Positions 12,261 through 35,921 of a stretch of 64,000 nt of DNA are shown here, piece after piece; position 1 is the first letter of the stretch; each line of letters opens with the position of its first letter. Source of the DNA: Hemibagrus wyckioides. Lineage: Eukaryota > Chordata > Actinopteri > Siluriformes > Bagridae. The DNA lies in the NCBI RefSeq assembly GCF_019097595.1, contig NC_080710.1:10900780-10964779 (forward strand). The letters are read 5' to 3'. Below the pieces are notes generated by a model. That model had not been told where the DNA came from, made no database searches, and saw only the letters and a list, made by a program, of their open reading frames with translations. The translations under genes and the position numbers were made by a program.

Positions 12261-12414
12261 AGAAAGTTAATCATGGATTTTCATTTATGTATAATACTTT
12301 TTATCTTTTTAACATTCTATTTATTAAATGTTGATTGGAAAACATATAGAAATAAATAAATTATTAAAATAAATTATTATATATCTAAATTATTTATATC
12401 TTCATATAAATATA

Positions 12415-13715
12415 TACACCCCTTGGTGTTGCCTTTGTCTTGTTTTTCTGCATTAAAACCTGGAATTAAAATGGTGGGGGGTTTGTAACACTAGATGTAC
12501 ACAACAGACTTATGACTTTCAGGGTGCAAAATTTTTTTTTTTATTGCGAAACAAACAATAATTAAGACAAACAAACAAACAGAAATCTGGAGGGCACATA
12601 AGTATTTACCCACCATTTGTCCAACCAATTAACTTCAGATGTCCTATAATTAGTTGATTAAGGTCTACTTGTGTGCAATCAGTGTTACATGATTTGTCAC
12701 ATTAAATACAACTGGTCTGAAAAGAACCCTTGTACAACCCTTGGCCAGTGACAAAGTTGTGGAGAAGTATAGATCAAGGTTGGGTTCTAAAAAAAATATC
12801 CTAAACTTCCCAAAGAGCACCATTAAATCCATTATAACTAAATGGAAAGAATATGGCACCATCACAAACCAGACAAGAGAAGACAGCACACCAAAACCCA
12901 CAGACCAGGCAAGAAGAGCATTAATCAAGAGATGCAACAAAAACACCAAAGATAACACTGAAGGAGCTGCAAAGATCCACAGTGGAGATAGGAGTATCTG
13001 TCAGTAGGACCACTTTAAGTCATACACTCCACAGACCAGAGCTTTTTGCTAGAGTGGCCAACATTTCATGTTTGCCAAACAGCATGTGGCCAACTTCCCA
13101 AGCACATGAAAGAAGGTTCTCTGACCAAATGAGACTAGCATTGAACTTCTTGGCCATCAAGGAAAACACCATGTGTGGCAAACACTTCTCATCACTCTGA
13201 GAGCCCCATCCCCCCCAGTGAAGCATGGTGGTGGCAGCATTTTCCCTGGCAGGGACCAGAAAAACTGGATACAAGTCAATTTTTAAAGAATCTGCCCAAG
13301 ATTTGAGACTGGGACAGAGGTTTACTTTCCAGCAGGATGATGATCTGAAACACTGCTAATGCTACACTGGAGTGGTTCAAAAAGAATCATTTAATTGTCT
13401 TGGAATGGCTTAGTCAGTACACCAACATAACCCAACTAACTTGAGGCAGCTGGAGCGGTTTTGTCTTGAAGTATGGGCAAAAATCCCAGTGCTTAGACAT
13501 GCTAAGCTAAAAGAGACCTACGCAAAGAGACTTGCAGCAAAAGGTGGCACTACAAAGTACTGAAAACTTGCTGTTTGTTGCACAATACTTCGTACCTTCA
13601 AATCATAAATCAAATGGTACAAACCCTTAAAAATCCATATTAATTCCAGAATGTCATGCAGAACAACAGGATAAACGCCAAAGGGGGTGAATACTTTTGC
13701 AACACAATTTATATT
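12415..13715 (+). mobile_element. Decayed Tc1-like transposon between gnb3 and cdca3
   Basis: The left edge (acaccccttggtgttgcc) and right edge (gggggtgaatacttttgca) look like diverged terminal repeats of the Tc1 class. Inside, 12741-13007 translates with frameshifts to a transposase N-terminus (VVEKYRSRLGSKKNI, TIKSIITKWKEYGT). The 'ccccagtgaagcatggtggtggcagcat' equivalent of the VKHGGGS motif occurs near 13210, and 'ggtttactttccagcaggatgatgatctg' near 13320. Many indels are present, so the copy is inactive. Confidence 0.7.
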
Positions 13716-14282
13716 TATATATTTGAAGCTAATAAGAACAAGTTGGATATTTTTTTTTATTTTAATTTGTTTCCTAGCATTACAAAAAGTCCTGATTACC
13801 CTGAACACTCACACAGTCTGTTGTCTCCAAATGACTCAAAGCTTGCAGTGGTCACACCCAAGACAGTTTAGCTTTCGTTTGTGTTGTCAAGCAAACATGA
13901 AAATTCTTTAGTCAAACAAACTGAAAAACAACTTAAAAGTGCAGTTAGTTTGCTCCTATGTTAAGGGGTTTTCCCACACAGGCATCATGCGTTCATACTT
14001 CACACTAAAAGGAAACCAAAGTAATTTGACAATTCATCTACTAGGTCCCACTGTGTGCTGTGTATAATTGCACTGCAGTGTGGCAGTTGTTAATTCTTAA
14101 AAAAAAGAACACCACTAATTATTTGGACCAACAACACTGCATTAAGCATCTGAACAAATTATTCTGCAAATGAAGAAAATGCATCATGGAAAAAAACATT
14201 TCCAATAACTTTAATAGTGTTACACTGAGTACAAACAAACTGACAATATGGGCAAAAACAGTAAAATTAAAATAATTTTGAT

Positions 14283-14288
14283 TTTATT
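14283..14288 (-). terminator. Probable cdca3 polyadenylation signal
   Basis: The plus strand reads TTTATT (AATAAA on minus), about 180 bases beyond the cdca3 stop codon. Confidence 0.45.
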
Positions 14289-14466
14289 TACAAATTTTTA
14301 AGGAAATAAGGAAGACATTGAAAAGATAATGTAGAAAAGGAATGTAAAATTACATCCACATAGGGCACACACAAAGTTTACATTTACTGTACAGCTGCTT
14401 TCTGAGAAAGAATCTGAGCTCTATGTACAGAGTGTTTGCTTATAAATGTAGTCCAGTTCACGTCCT

Positions 14467-17400
14467 TCACTGGTTCTCTTTGTCCAGAGAAAGAATGAGG
14501 GCTCTTCTGTCCATTTGGCCAAACCTCTGTTTCTCTGGAGTAGAAACCTTCATCTTCATCTGCACAGAAGAGAGACAATGTCTGAGTTTTTTTTTTTGTT
14601 TGTTTTTTTTTTAAATGAGTCATGGAATGGGTAAATAAAATACCATTTTCATCTTTCATTTGGACAACTAAACTAATCCCACTCTGGCGAGATGGATCGT
14701 ATGTCAGCAATTATAACATTTGAGCAGAACTGCCACTCATAACTCTACAGGATTTTTGCAATCAAAATGCTTGATTTAGCTGCTGGTTTTTTGTGATGCA
14801 ACTTAGAGTTGTTTGTGCTTTTTTGCAGAAAAAGAATTGGTAAAATTGCAGGCATTTAAACCAGTGACCAGTTAAAGATGTATATGAAATTTCTTTCTAT
14901 GATAGCTTTACTCATGTTCGACAGACGCAAATGGAAGCCGGCTTTCGGCTGAAGGCAAGTTGCGAGATCACACAATGAATCTTGGACCAAATCTATGGAA
15001 TATCTGGGGAAATTATAAAAATCTGAAAGCTTCTCATGAAGTACGTCATGGAGTTTGCTTGATTTTGCGTTAACTTCTGCGACTCCTGTGAAAGACTGAA
15101 ACTTTAGGGTGTTTAATAGTTATGTTCTGCACATTGCCATTCTGGTTCAATTGTTTTTTAGTGTTTCCAATGGCATCGTGATAAGATTAAAAATGATAAT
15201 ACATATTTTAATCAGGGCATTAACAGATACTGAAAAGGACATTGTATTATATCTATATTAAAAATAAAGAAAAAGAATAAAGCTCTATTTTAAGCTCTGG
15301 TTTAAGTATATTGCTGCCTTATAATTTGTTTGACAAGAATTTAAATACTGTCAATGTTTTTCCATCTGGTCCTACAATCTGCACAGAATTCTTATAGGAG
15401 GATGTATAATGTAGATGTGGCTGACTGACAATGTGCTTAAAGAGAGACAAATACAAGGAATAAAGGAAAAACCTGTGTAGTGTTCTTTCTGGGCGAATTG
15501 GTTTCTTTGAGGATCTGCAGAGGAGATCTGCCTTCACCAATAAGTGTTTTGCCTAAAACAGAGAGGAAACACCTCATTAGTGGCATCAATCACCAAGCTA
15601 ATCTAAAGAATTTCACAACAAAGCATCACAGAATATAATCAAAAATAAAATAAGTAAGCAAATGTTTGCATGACAAAAGCAACTTACCTCTCTGCTTTTG
15701 CTTGTTGAGCACAACCTTATTCTCATTCTCATCAGTAGTTGGTCTGCGGGTGGACAGGGGGGAGGAGGTTCCTCTCACACGGTTCTGAACTCCTCTTGCA
15801 CGGACACCTGATGCTCCAAATCCTACTCCCAGCCACTGGGGTTTAAATATAGCCTGGCTCGGGCTGCGGGTATCAAACTTGGGGAATGTTATAGCAGGCA
15901 CCAGGACTTCACTCTTGGTTGGCTCAGAATTGGCAGACATCGACTTCTGTTGTAGACCTTGCTCTGGCGCTATAGCAATTTCTTCCACAACAATCTGGGA
16001 ACAAAAGGGAACATGTTTAAAAAAAAGGTTTCAAAGACAATATAAAATTTCCTGCTCTTAAGAGAAAATATACCTCCTGCTCAGGTGACTGTGGAGTGTC
16101 AGTAGTGCTTGGTGGCAAGATGGCTTCTTGGACTGGAACAAGAGCAGACTGTACAGGCTTACAGGTAATGCAAGGGTGTACATAGGAGTGATCCACATCT
16201 TGCCTGTCCTCAAATGGAGGAAGAGGAGTGGAAGGACGCTCCTCAGCTGAGGGAAAGAACTCTGGCGAGTAAACACCCTCGCGGCAGCCGAGCATGCTGA
16301 GACTGAGCTCCCGCTTGAGGGGAGACTCACCCAGAAGGACAGCCTCCTCAGCCTCATCAATAGTGGTGTCAGCATCTGTCCCACCCTCTACCTGAACCTC
16401 ACCGATCACCACAAATGGACTGCTGCAGAAGGAGCCGTAACCCATGGAAGAGCTGCAATCTGCCAAAGTAGATGGGCATTTGATGGGCCCACTAAGAGAG
16501 TCACAGGAATGAGGTGGGAGGAGGGGCTCTTTGGAGCTCAGCTCATCTTGCTGCTCTACACTAGGCATGCTGTGATGTTCAGCTAAGGACACAGGTGGGA
16601 ACGGAGTAGGTGCAGAGTCTCCAACCATCACATCATTGAGGAAGAATGTGCTCAGTCGACGAGCCAGTGAGCTGACAGTTACTGCAAGAGACATAGGAAG
16701 ACAAGTTTTAGAGCAAAATCTGGTTTTCCCCTACATTACATATTCTAAAAGTTATAAGACGTGTTTGTTTTTTAAAACATAATTGGGGAAAGATAAAAAC
16801 ACCAAGAGTAATAGATGCTGCTGTGCAATATTTCAGCTGTGATAATAGATTTATGGAAATTGTCTCGAAAAAAAAAAAAAATTAAGCTCCTGCTAGACAA
16901 TTTGCAATTCCCATCTAGCTTTAAGTAAAACAAACCACTTATCAGGCTTACTGCTTAGTGATTCATGAAACCAGAAGAGATATCTAACTGGAAAACAAAA
17001 CTTCAAAACAGTCTTTCCAAAACTTGTGAATTTTGATGAGAACCAAAGCAAACACTACACTTTCCCAATCCAACTCTCAGTAATTCCGGCTAGTTCACCT
17101 TCAAATGTTGGATTGGTTTTCAAACTTGAAAGAGTTTCTTCCTGCCTAACCACCATTAAGTAAAACCATTTCAGTGGCATCTGTAGATGTGTATTCTCAT
17201 TAGAGATCATGTCTGGCTTGATTTGGTTATACTTTTCATCATGGTAATTTACCTTTCACACTGTCCTTTAGGGGAGTGCGAACAATGCCAGCTGTAGGTG
17301 ATCGTGGATCAACAAACACGGGGCCGACTCTCTCCTGAACCTCTTGGACTGTAGACGTTGCACCACTCACCTGCAACACAAAATGTCACAAACGTTCACA

Positions 17401-17610
17401 GCAACAGGGATATGAAATCCAGTTAATATCCAATTACAGAAGAACACTAAATAACAGTTGACTAAGTATTACCTGTATTGGTGTGCGGCTGATCCCGCAG
17501 GAGGGAGATCGAGGGTCTGCGAGCTGGGCTAAGCATTGATTCCTGAGCCGCTGGATTGGATCTGGCTTGGGTGTGGATGCCACAGCCATCTTACTCTCAC
17601 TGGTACCCAT
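14467..17610 (-). CDS. cdca3: Cell division cycle-associated protein 3 / Tome-1 (6 coding exons, 447 aa)
   Basis: Coding exons in transcript order: 17610-17473, 17370-17253, 16681-16074, 15994-15688, 15552-15473, 14559-14467; total 1344 nt. Two repeats of the family signature are visible: ADPRSPSCGISRTPIQ in exon 1 and VDPRSPTAGIVRTPLK in exon 2. The exon-5 segment GEGRSPLQILKETNSP matches the conserved SPLxILxDxNSP block. The protein ends LDKENQ, a KEN box through which APC/C-Cdh1 targets Tome-1 for degradation at mitotic exit. CDCA3 acts as an SCF-linked trigger of mitotic entry through Wee1 destruction. The ATG lies 10 bases inside an exon whose acceptor ends at 17620, so a separate 5' UTR exon is expected near 18227-18330. 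At 447 aa it is much longer than human (268 aa), owing mainly to the poorly conserved acidic, serine-rich 608-nt third exon. Exon 6 is read in the frame ending KENQ. Another frame is open further but out of phase. Confidence 0.9.
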
Positions 17611-18226
17611 GCTCAGCTTCTGTTTCAAAGATAAGGGGAAAAATGATGTGTTTTCATGCAGAATTAACATATGATTGAGATTATATATATATATATATAT
17701 ATGCAACAAAGGATGAGGGTTATAAAATTGTCATGGACACATTTTACACAGAACTGTACAGACTTGTGTGAGGTATGTGGTCTATATTGTGCAAGACACA
17801 ATAAAACACCGGAATAAGCTAACTTTATAGGAAACAAAAACTATTGCTGACTAAATAGTTAAAAAAAAAGGCCTGGACATAATTACTAGGTGCTTAATGT
17901 CATTAAACAGCAGCTCTGACAAATAAAACATGCATAAGGCGAAATTCTGCTCGCGCGACATTGTTGCTCACGAGCTCTTTCCGTTCCGCAGTTAGCAAGC
18001 CAGATAACAACATGAATAAAGCTAGCTAGGGCTGGAATCACACGCGGCTAGCTGACCAGGAACTTTACTAGTTCTGTATATTTACAACAAGAGAGGAATA
18101 CATGTAAAAATATAAATAAATAAATGAGAGGTCTTTGTTAGCCACCACACCGTTAACCTAAATGAAGTTTATAGTTTTAGCAAACAAGTTAGTACACGAG
18201 TAAATAACACAAGTCTCAAGACCCAC

Positions 18227-18330
18227 CTGAATCTACTGTGTTCCACAGCAACTTTTTTCCCCTCAGTAACACTTCTCAAAGTAAGCACCGCTTTTTACAC
18301 CTCGTAAAGTGAATCGCAAATCTGTAAAAA
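18227..18330 (-). other. Probable 5' UTR exon of cdca3
   Basis: A donor (CAG|GTGGGT on minus) ends a candidate first exon at 18227. The coding exon downstream begins with an acceptor 10 bases before the ATG, so such a leader exon is required. The right end (transcription start) is only estimated. Confidence 0.4.
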
Positions 18331-18419
18331 AGCCAAGAGACGAATATGTGAAGTTGTCGTCGAACCGCTGCACTAATCCCAGCTTCTGTCTCTCTGCTCA
18401 CAAACACACAACGAGACTA

Positions 18420-18535
18420 TTTAAATCGCGTGCAGTGCATTTGCGGCAATTTTCAAACCAGCCAATGGGAGGCCGCGCATGTGCCGGTGTCCGCCTCACT
18501 GATTGGCTAAGAGTTTCCCATTCATTGGGAGTTTA
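18420..18535 (-). promoter_or_regulatory. cdca3 promoter with CHR-like and CCAAT boxes
   Basis: Just upstream of the presumed start lie TTTAAA (18420-18425) and TTCAAA/TTTGAA (18452-18457), both CHR-like. There are also three CCAAT/ATTGG boxes at 18462-18466, 18502-18506 and 18524-18528 in GC-rich sequence. CHR plus multiple NF-Y sites is the usual architecture of late cell-cycle (DREAM/MuvB-controlled) promoters, which suits cdca3. Function is inferred. Confidence 0.5.
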
Positions 18536-18605
18536 AAATGATTTGAAATATAGCACTACCGCCTACTGAGTGTAAATGATAGATAGATAGATTGAATTCA
18601 GAATT

Positions 18606-19311
18606 CAGGGGTTGGGCTTGGCCCCTTAGTTCCAGTAATAAGGAACTCTTAATGTTTCAGCATACCAAGATACTTTGTACAATTTCCTACTCCTAACTTT
18701 GTGGAACAGTTTGGGGATGACCCCTTCCTGTTCCAACATGACTGCACACCAGTGCACAAAGCAAGGTCCATCAACACATGGACGAGTGAGTTTGGTGTGG
18801 AGGAACTTGACTGTCCTGCACAGAGTCCTGACCTCAACCTGACAGACCACCTTTGGGATGAATTAGAGCGGAGACTGTGAGCCAGGCCACGTCTGCCTTT
18901 ACATGCACATGAGTTTAATATGGAGCTGGCTCGCCGTTTGCACCTATAACAACTTCAACTCTTCTGGGAAGGCTTTCCACAAGATTTAGGAGTGTGTTTA
19001 TGTGGATCATTCCAGATTTGTGAGCTCAGGCACTGATGTTGGATGAGAAGGCCTGGCTGGCAGTCTCTACTCTAATTCATCCCAAAGGTGTTCTAGTCAA
19101 GTTCCTGCACACCAAACTGTCTAATACATGTCTTTATGGACCTTGCTTTGTGTACTGGTGCGCAGTCATACTGGAACAGGGAAAGGCCATCCCCAAACTG
19201 TTCCCACAAAGTTAGGATCATGAAATTGTCCAAAATGTCTTGGTATGCTGAAACATTAAGAGTTCCTTTCACTGGAACTAAGGGGCCAAGCCCAACCCCC
19301 AAAAACAACAC
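18606..19311. mobile_element. Fold-back (palindromic) Tc1-like remnant
   Basis: 18606-18890 reads as the 3' half of a Tc1-like transposase on the plus strand (ggttgggcttggccccttag through 'gatgaattagagcggagactg'). 19020-19311 reads as the same segment on the minus strand, ending in the reverse complement (ctaaggggccaagcccaacc). The arms are about 280-290 bases with a ~130-base spacer. Both arms are too broken to encode protein. Confidence 0.75.
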
Positions 19312-19507
19312 CTGATTTCAGGGATTTGGTGAGGTGTCCCAAAACATTTGCCAATATATATATATATAAAAGACCATGATGGCTTGTTGAAAATGATTGA
19401 TTTTCTTTCTTTTCTTTCTGACTATCTATTATTTTTTACTTTTACATTTTTAAGCTATAACAAAATAATAATATATACACAAAGATAAACGATCATTAAT
19501 TCAAAGT

Positions 19508-19513
19508 TTTATT
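19508..19513 (-). terminator. Probable pex5 polyadenylation signal
   Basis: TTTATT on plus (AATAAA on minus) lies about 755 bases beyond the pex5 stop codon. No gene is seen in between, so 19510-20267 is the likely 3' UTR. Confidence 0.45.
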
Positions 19514-20267
19514 GCTTGGGTTACATATATAATCGTACAGTCGGTTGGCTATATTCAAATAATAATAATACAATTATGGTACACAAGATGGCAGCATTTA
19601 CAATTAAGCAAGTTAATTTACAGCAGGATTATTTATCAAACTAGATAAAGGAGCAAAGGAGAAATGGCGAACATGCATCCTCATGGTTTCTCTTCCTTTA
19701 ATCATTATTTTCTTGCTGACAATAACTACCGTCTCTACACTGTGTCTTACAAATCATGGTTAGTAGTGCTTCATAAAATATCACACATAAACCGGTCTCT
19801 TTATTCTCTGATCTTCCCAAAGTCATACACATGCTCAGTACTTGAAATAGAGGCAAACCTCTTTTTAGTGAAACAACTGTCCTCAAGTAGTTGGAATGTA
19901 GTCACAACATACCATATCAATGATTAACAAAATGAGAAAAAACACCACGGACTCTGTGCACAAGAACTTCGAATTCAGTTCTGTAGAGCTCTGAATAACG
20001 TAAATGTAATGATGTAGCATTTTCAATGTTACACCCATTTCTCAAGAATTGCCATCAATTATCACTAGCCTATCTGTCCATTCAGAGCATTAAGTGCATG
20101 TGTTGAGTGTTTCACACTCGTTAGATTCCTTCCTTCCTCTTTGTTCTTGTCGTCCATCTCTCCAAGGACTCTCTTTCTTCTTTCAACTATTCTTCTGTAC
20201 TTCCGAAACACATCTCTCCACACTCGCATGCTACCAACTCCCTCCACTCCTTTCCCTTCACCCTCCT

Positions 20268-31714
<11,447 letters not shown>

Positions 31715-32556
31715 GGCAACACAGGGTCAGGACGGCTCTGACAGCTCCTTGAATTTTCTAGGAAGAAAATTTCTAGTCTTAATGGCAAAATACACACACA
31801 CTAAAAACATGTGAGTCTTATAAGAAAATATCTCTCCAGCAGAATACCTCACAGCTTCATACTGTATGTCCTTTATATAATATCTGATTACAAGAGCTTA
31901 CATCATTGTCTTCGTAACAATCAGTCACTTCATCTGCTGGATCTAAATTTCCACTGGCATTAATACCTGCTGCATAATCCGATAATAAGGAATCAGAAAC
32001 CTATTAAGAGGTGGACACTCAACAGGAGAAGTCCAGAAGACTGCTGCAAAAGCTGGTGAAAAATGTGTTTTCATGTCTTTGTATAATAATAATAATAAAT
32101 AATAATAATTTATAAATAATTAATAATGATAATAATAATGATAATATGCCTCATGCTTATGAAATGAACCACGATATGAGGACTCCTTCAAGAAGTGTAA
32201 CAAAGGAACTCATGGCAAAATCTGATCATGGCTATACTGTATCTCACACTATTTAATGAGCATGAAAGTCATCGCTTTCACCTCAAACCCGGTCACTTCT
32301 GTCAAAGTAGCCACACACGAGAATGGTTTTCATCCCAGAGGCCACCGGTTCAACTCATTAACCGTAAAGAACATTTTTTTAGTATGCAATGCATTATCAC
32401 TGTGATCAGCAGCACACATGATGCAACTTCTGTTCTCTACTGTGCAATGCAATTACCTATATACAGTCCCTAAGCAACTCCCCTGCAACGCATACTGAAA
32501 CGGAATTAATCTTATACATATTTATTATATTTCTCATCACTTGCAAGAGATAGCTC

Positions 32557-33066
32557 CACTATATTGCCGAAAGTTTTGGGACACCCCTCCAAATCATTGA
32601 ATTCAGGTGTTGTTTTCCAGGGGTTGGGCTTGACCCTTTAGTTTCAGTAAAAAGGAACTCTTAATGCTTCAGCATACCAAGACTTTTTGCACAATTTCAT
32701 GCCCCCAACTTTGTGGGAACAGTTTGGAGATTTCCTGTTCCAACATGACTGCACACCAGTGCACAAAGCAAGGTCCATAAAGACGTAGATGAGCGGGTTT
32801 GGTGTGGAGGAACTTGACTGTCCTGCACAGAACCTGATAGAACACCTTTGGGATGAATTAGAGTGGAGACTGCGAGCCAGACCTTCTCGTCCAACATCAG
32901 TGCCTGACCTCACAAATGCGCTTCTAGAGGATTGGTCAAAAATTCACATTAAACACAATCCTAAACCTTGTGGAAAGCCTTCCCGGAAGAGTTGAAGCTG
33001 TTCTAGTTGCAGCCCCGTATTATATTCATGTGCATGTAAAAGCAGATGTCCCAAAACTTTTGTATC
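32557..33066 (+). mobile_element. Internally deleted Tc1-like element upstream of pex5 coding exons
   Basis: The left repeat (cactatattgccgaaagttttgggacacc) and the right end (gatgtcccaaaacttttg) are inverted copies. The inside holds the transposase 3' half: 'ggttgggcttgaccctttag', a diverged catalytic segment 'cctgttccaacatgactgcacaccagtgcacaaagc', 'ataagaacacctttgggatgaatt'-like sequence and 'cttctcgtccaacatcagtg'. About 510 bp; it has no intact frame. Confidence 0.8.
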
Positions 33067-33665
33067 AGAAGAAGTTACTTCTCCATGGCTACTAATGTAT
33101 TGTTAGGTGTGGAAATAACGATTGTATGATTATATGTGCTGAATGAACTCACTTCCTTTGTGTGTTCAGGTACACTAGACCACCTGCTTCAGATATTTAT
33201 GCAATCAGCAACTGATATGCTTGTCCTGTCAAATAAAGCCCAATAACAGTGAATAAACTGCATAGTTGTTTACACTTTAACATAATGTAAGCATCGTGGA
33301 TGTCACCTGTGATCTGACAGCCTTTGTTAAGATGCAGTGTATTTTCATGTACGACTTCTTACATCAGCTAGTTACACACATCAGTACTGTACCTGTACAG
33401 ATTTACAGACAGATCTACTAAAAACTAGTGGGCTCAGGTATGTCACTGGCTCAATGTCCATTGCTAGCTAATAATCAATAGGTGCTTTAAAGAGTCAAGA
33501 GTTAGCAATGTTTAGTAGCTTAACTAGCTAACCGGTTTAGCAAAACACACTAGTCTTCCTTGTTGGTTGACACAATAGGAACAGTTATACAGGCATGAAC
33601 TAAAACACTAACATATATAAATGTAGCTATTCGGCTAGTTTATTGAGCTAGCTCATAAGACTCAC

Positions 33666-33800
33666 CGCTGCGCAATAGTCCAGGCGATGTGGCTGTTAAC
33701 TCAGCTCCTCTGCTGCTTAATATGAGTAATACACAGCTTTCACTAACTGCTAGTCTACGCAACGAAATATCTGCCACGGATAAAAGAAAGAATATGACCG
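33666..33800 (-). other. Possible pex5 5' UTR exon and promoter region
   Basis: A donor (GCG|GTGAGT on minus) lies at 33666, in CpG-richer sequence continuing to ~33990. An acceptor (cttcctag) near 31760 precedes the exon holding the pex5 ATG. This fits a non-coding first exon, but its right end is unknown. Confidence 0.35.
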
Positions 33801-34366
33801 TAAACTGCAGCGCGTCCTTTTCTGAGTCATGAAATGTGGCTAAATCTGTATGTTTACCTTCCCCTTTGACCCAAGGAAAGAGGTGAAGCTGCTACATGAA
33901 GCAAACGCTTCACAAATGCTATTCACGAACACACGGAGCGCCAGCGGCCGGAGCGCAGCGAGTGTAGATAGTGCGTAGGTTACGCCGAGACTACGCAAAC
34001 TTCTTAAAATGACAGCACGTACTGTCTTTGTAGTATGTGTTTATTAAAGATTAAAATAAAAAATATTTTAGCCCACGGTTAATATGACTCTAACAGAAAT
34101 ACGTTGTATGTTAAATATTACAGCGTTGAAAATGACATTTCTGTGCTTGCTTTTTTAAAAGTCATTGTTGTTTTTTTTTGTGCAACTTGAAGTCACGCTG
34201 CGCAAAGAAGCAAAGTCCACTGAGGTCCTGACCACTGACAGAGAAAATCCATCTATAATTCATTTAAACATATAGTCACGATTTTTATGATGTCCAATAA
34301 TGCTTAAGGGTATATAGTCCAATTGCTGTGACAATGAATCTCGGTTTTCTTTCTGCACACTGTATA

Positions 34367-35318
34367 CACTCACCGTCCACTTTATTAGGAACACCTGTGA
34401 ACCTACACATCCATGCAGTTTTCAGTTCTCTCTTAACTAATGCATCAAATCACCCAAATAATGACCAAAAGTTCATACTAAACATCATTAAAAAAAAAAA
34501 GGGAAAAAATGTTGCCATGGTTGTTGGTACTTTTAGTATTTCATAAATGGCTGATGATCCGACATAATCCATGTTCATGTCCAGCAGTCTCTAAAGACAC
34601 AGAATGTTGAGAAGAAGAAGAAGAAGAAGAAGAAGAAGAAGAAGAGGAAGAAAAACAACAACAGGAGGCTACGGTAACTCAAATAATCATTCAGAATGCA
34701 CCACCACCACATCAAATTTTGAGGCAGATTACAACAGTGTACTGTCAGTACAAGAGCAGATAACTGAGGCTGCAGTGAGTACAGGCTCAACAAAACTGGA
34801 CAGTTGAAGACTGGAAACATGAAGCCTGAGCTTAGGAATCTCGATTTCTGCTGAGACACACAGATGGTACATCAGAATTTGCCATCAACAGCATGAATCT
34901 ACAGAACCAACCTGCCTTGTGCCAACAGGAGGTGGTGTGATGGTGTGGGGAATGTTTTCATGGCACCGTTAATACCAACTGATCATTGTTTGAATACCAA
35001 ACCAAACTATATTGTTATTGTATTGTAGTCAGTATTGTTACTGATCATGTGCATCCCTTCCTGGTCACCACAATTTACCATTTTATAAAGGCATAATAAG
35101 CATCATCTTAAACTGGTTGCATGAGCGTGACACTGGATTTTAGTTACCCAACCTGGCTTTCACATTCACCAAACCTGAATTCAGTAGATCTCCTTTAGGA
35201 TGTGGTAGAACAGGGCATTCACAGCATGCACGTACAGCTCACAAATCTGCTGTGATGCCAACATGTGATGTCCTAACCAGTATTAGTATGCTGTTCCTAA
35301 TAAAGTGACTGGTGAATG
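34367..35318 (+). mobile_element. Degenerate Tc1-like transposon, clstn3-pex5 intergenic
   Basis: The terminal repeats CACTCACCGTCCACTTTATT and its reverse complement (gttcctaataaagtgactggtgaatg) bound 952 bp, with TA before the left end. The interior keeps scraps of transposase ('gtgatggtgtggggaatgttttc', 'gtagatctcctttaggatgtggtag'). A (GAA)n microsatellite occupies 34609-34645. Confidence 0.75.
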
Positions 35319-35555
35319 CATTGTCTAGAATCTTAATTCATCACCAACACCTCTCTGACGTCATCTGAGTGTTTTTATTATGAACTTTTCAACATAATGT
35401 ACTCTTCAGTTCAGATTTGCAATAACAATCAGTCGATAATCCATGTGACTGCATCAATATTAAATACAGTTGAATGTTTCAAGAGTGACCATAATAACAT
35501 CATATAATAATGCAATTCGATCCATTCTTCAGATCACATTGAAAAACAACAGGCT

Positions 35556-35561
35556 TTTATT
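35556..35561 (-). terminator. Probable clstn3 polyadenylation signal
   Basis: TTTATT on plus (AATAAA on minus), about 1.2 kb beyond the clstn3 stop. The interval 35560-36777 is the likely 3' UTR and includes (ATC)n at ~35888-35921 and (TAA)n at 36036-36066. Confidence 0.45.
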
Positions 35562-35887
35562 AAGAGACAGGATTTGCACTGTACACTGACACAGACAGAA
35601 GAGTAAACACACAGGAGATAATGTGAGCAGAGGGAGATCGGGAGAGAGGAGAGTTGGGTAAAGAGAGAAATTGTTGCGTTTTCAGAAAACAAAAAAAAGC
35701 AGCGGCAAAATTAAAGACTGTGATACACATGAAGGAGACAGTGGAAAAGTCTGATGAGGAGTGTGAAGGAGTTAACGAATTTAACTGTAATATGCCTCCT
35801 TTTTCATGGGATTCAAATGTTAACAAATTTTAATTTACACAGACACAAAGAAACAAGCCAATCATGACCATTATTATTACTAATACT

Positions 35888-35921
<34 letters not shown>

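Noticed and set aside
14384..14466. Longer alternative frame at the cdca3 3' end running past the KENQ stop
   Set aside because: Joining exon 5 (phase 0) requires the frame ending LDKENQ, which carries the family KEN box. The longer frame is out of phase.
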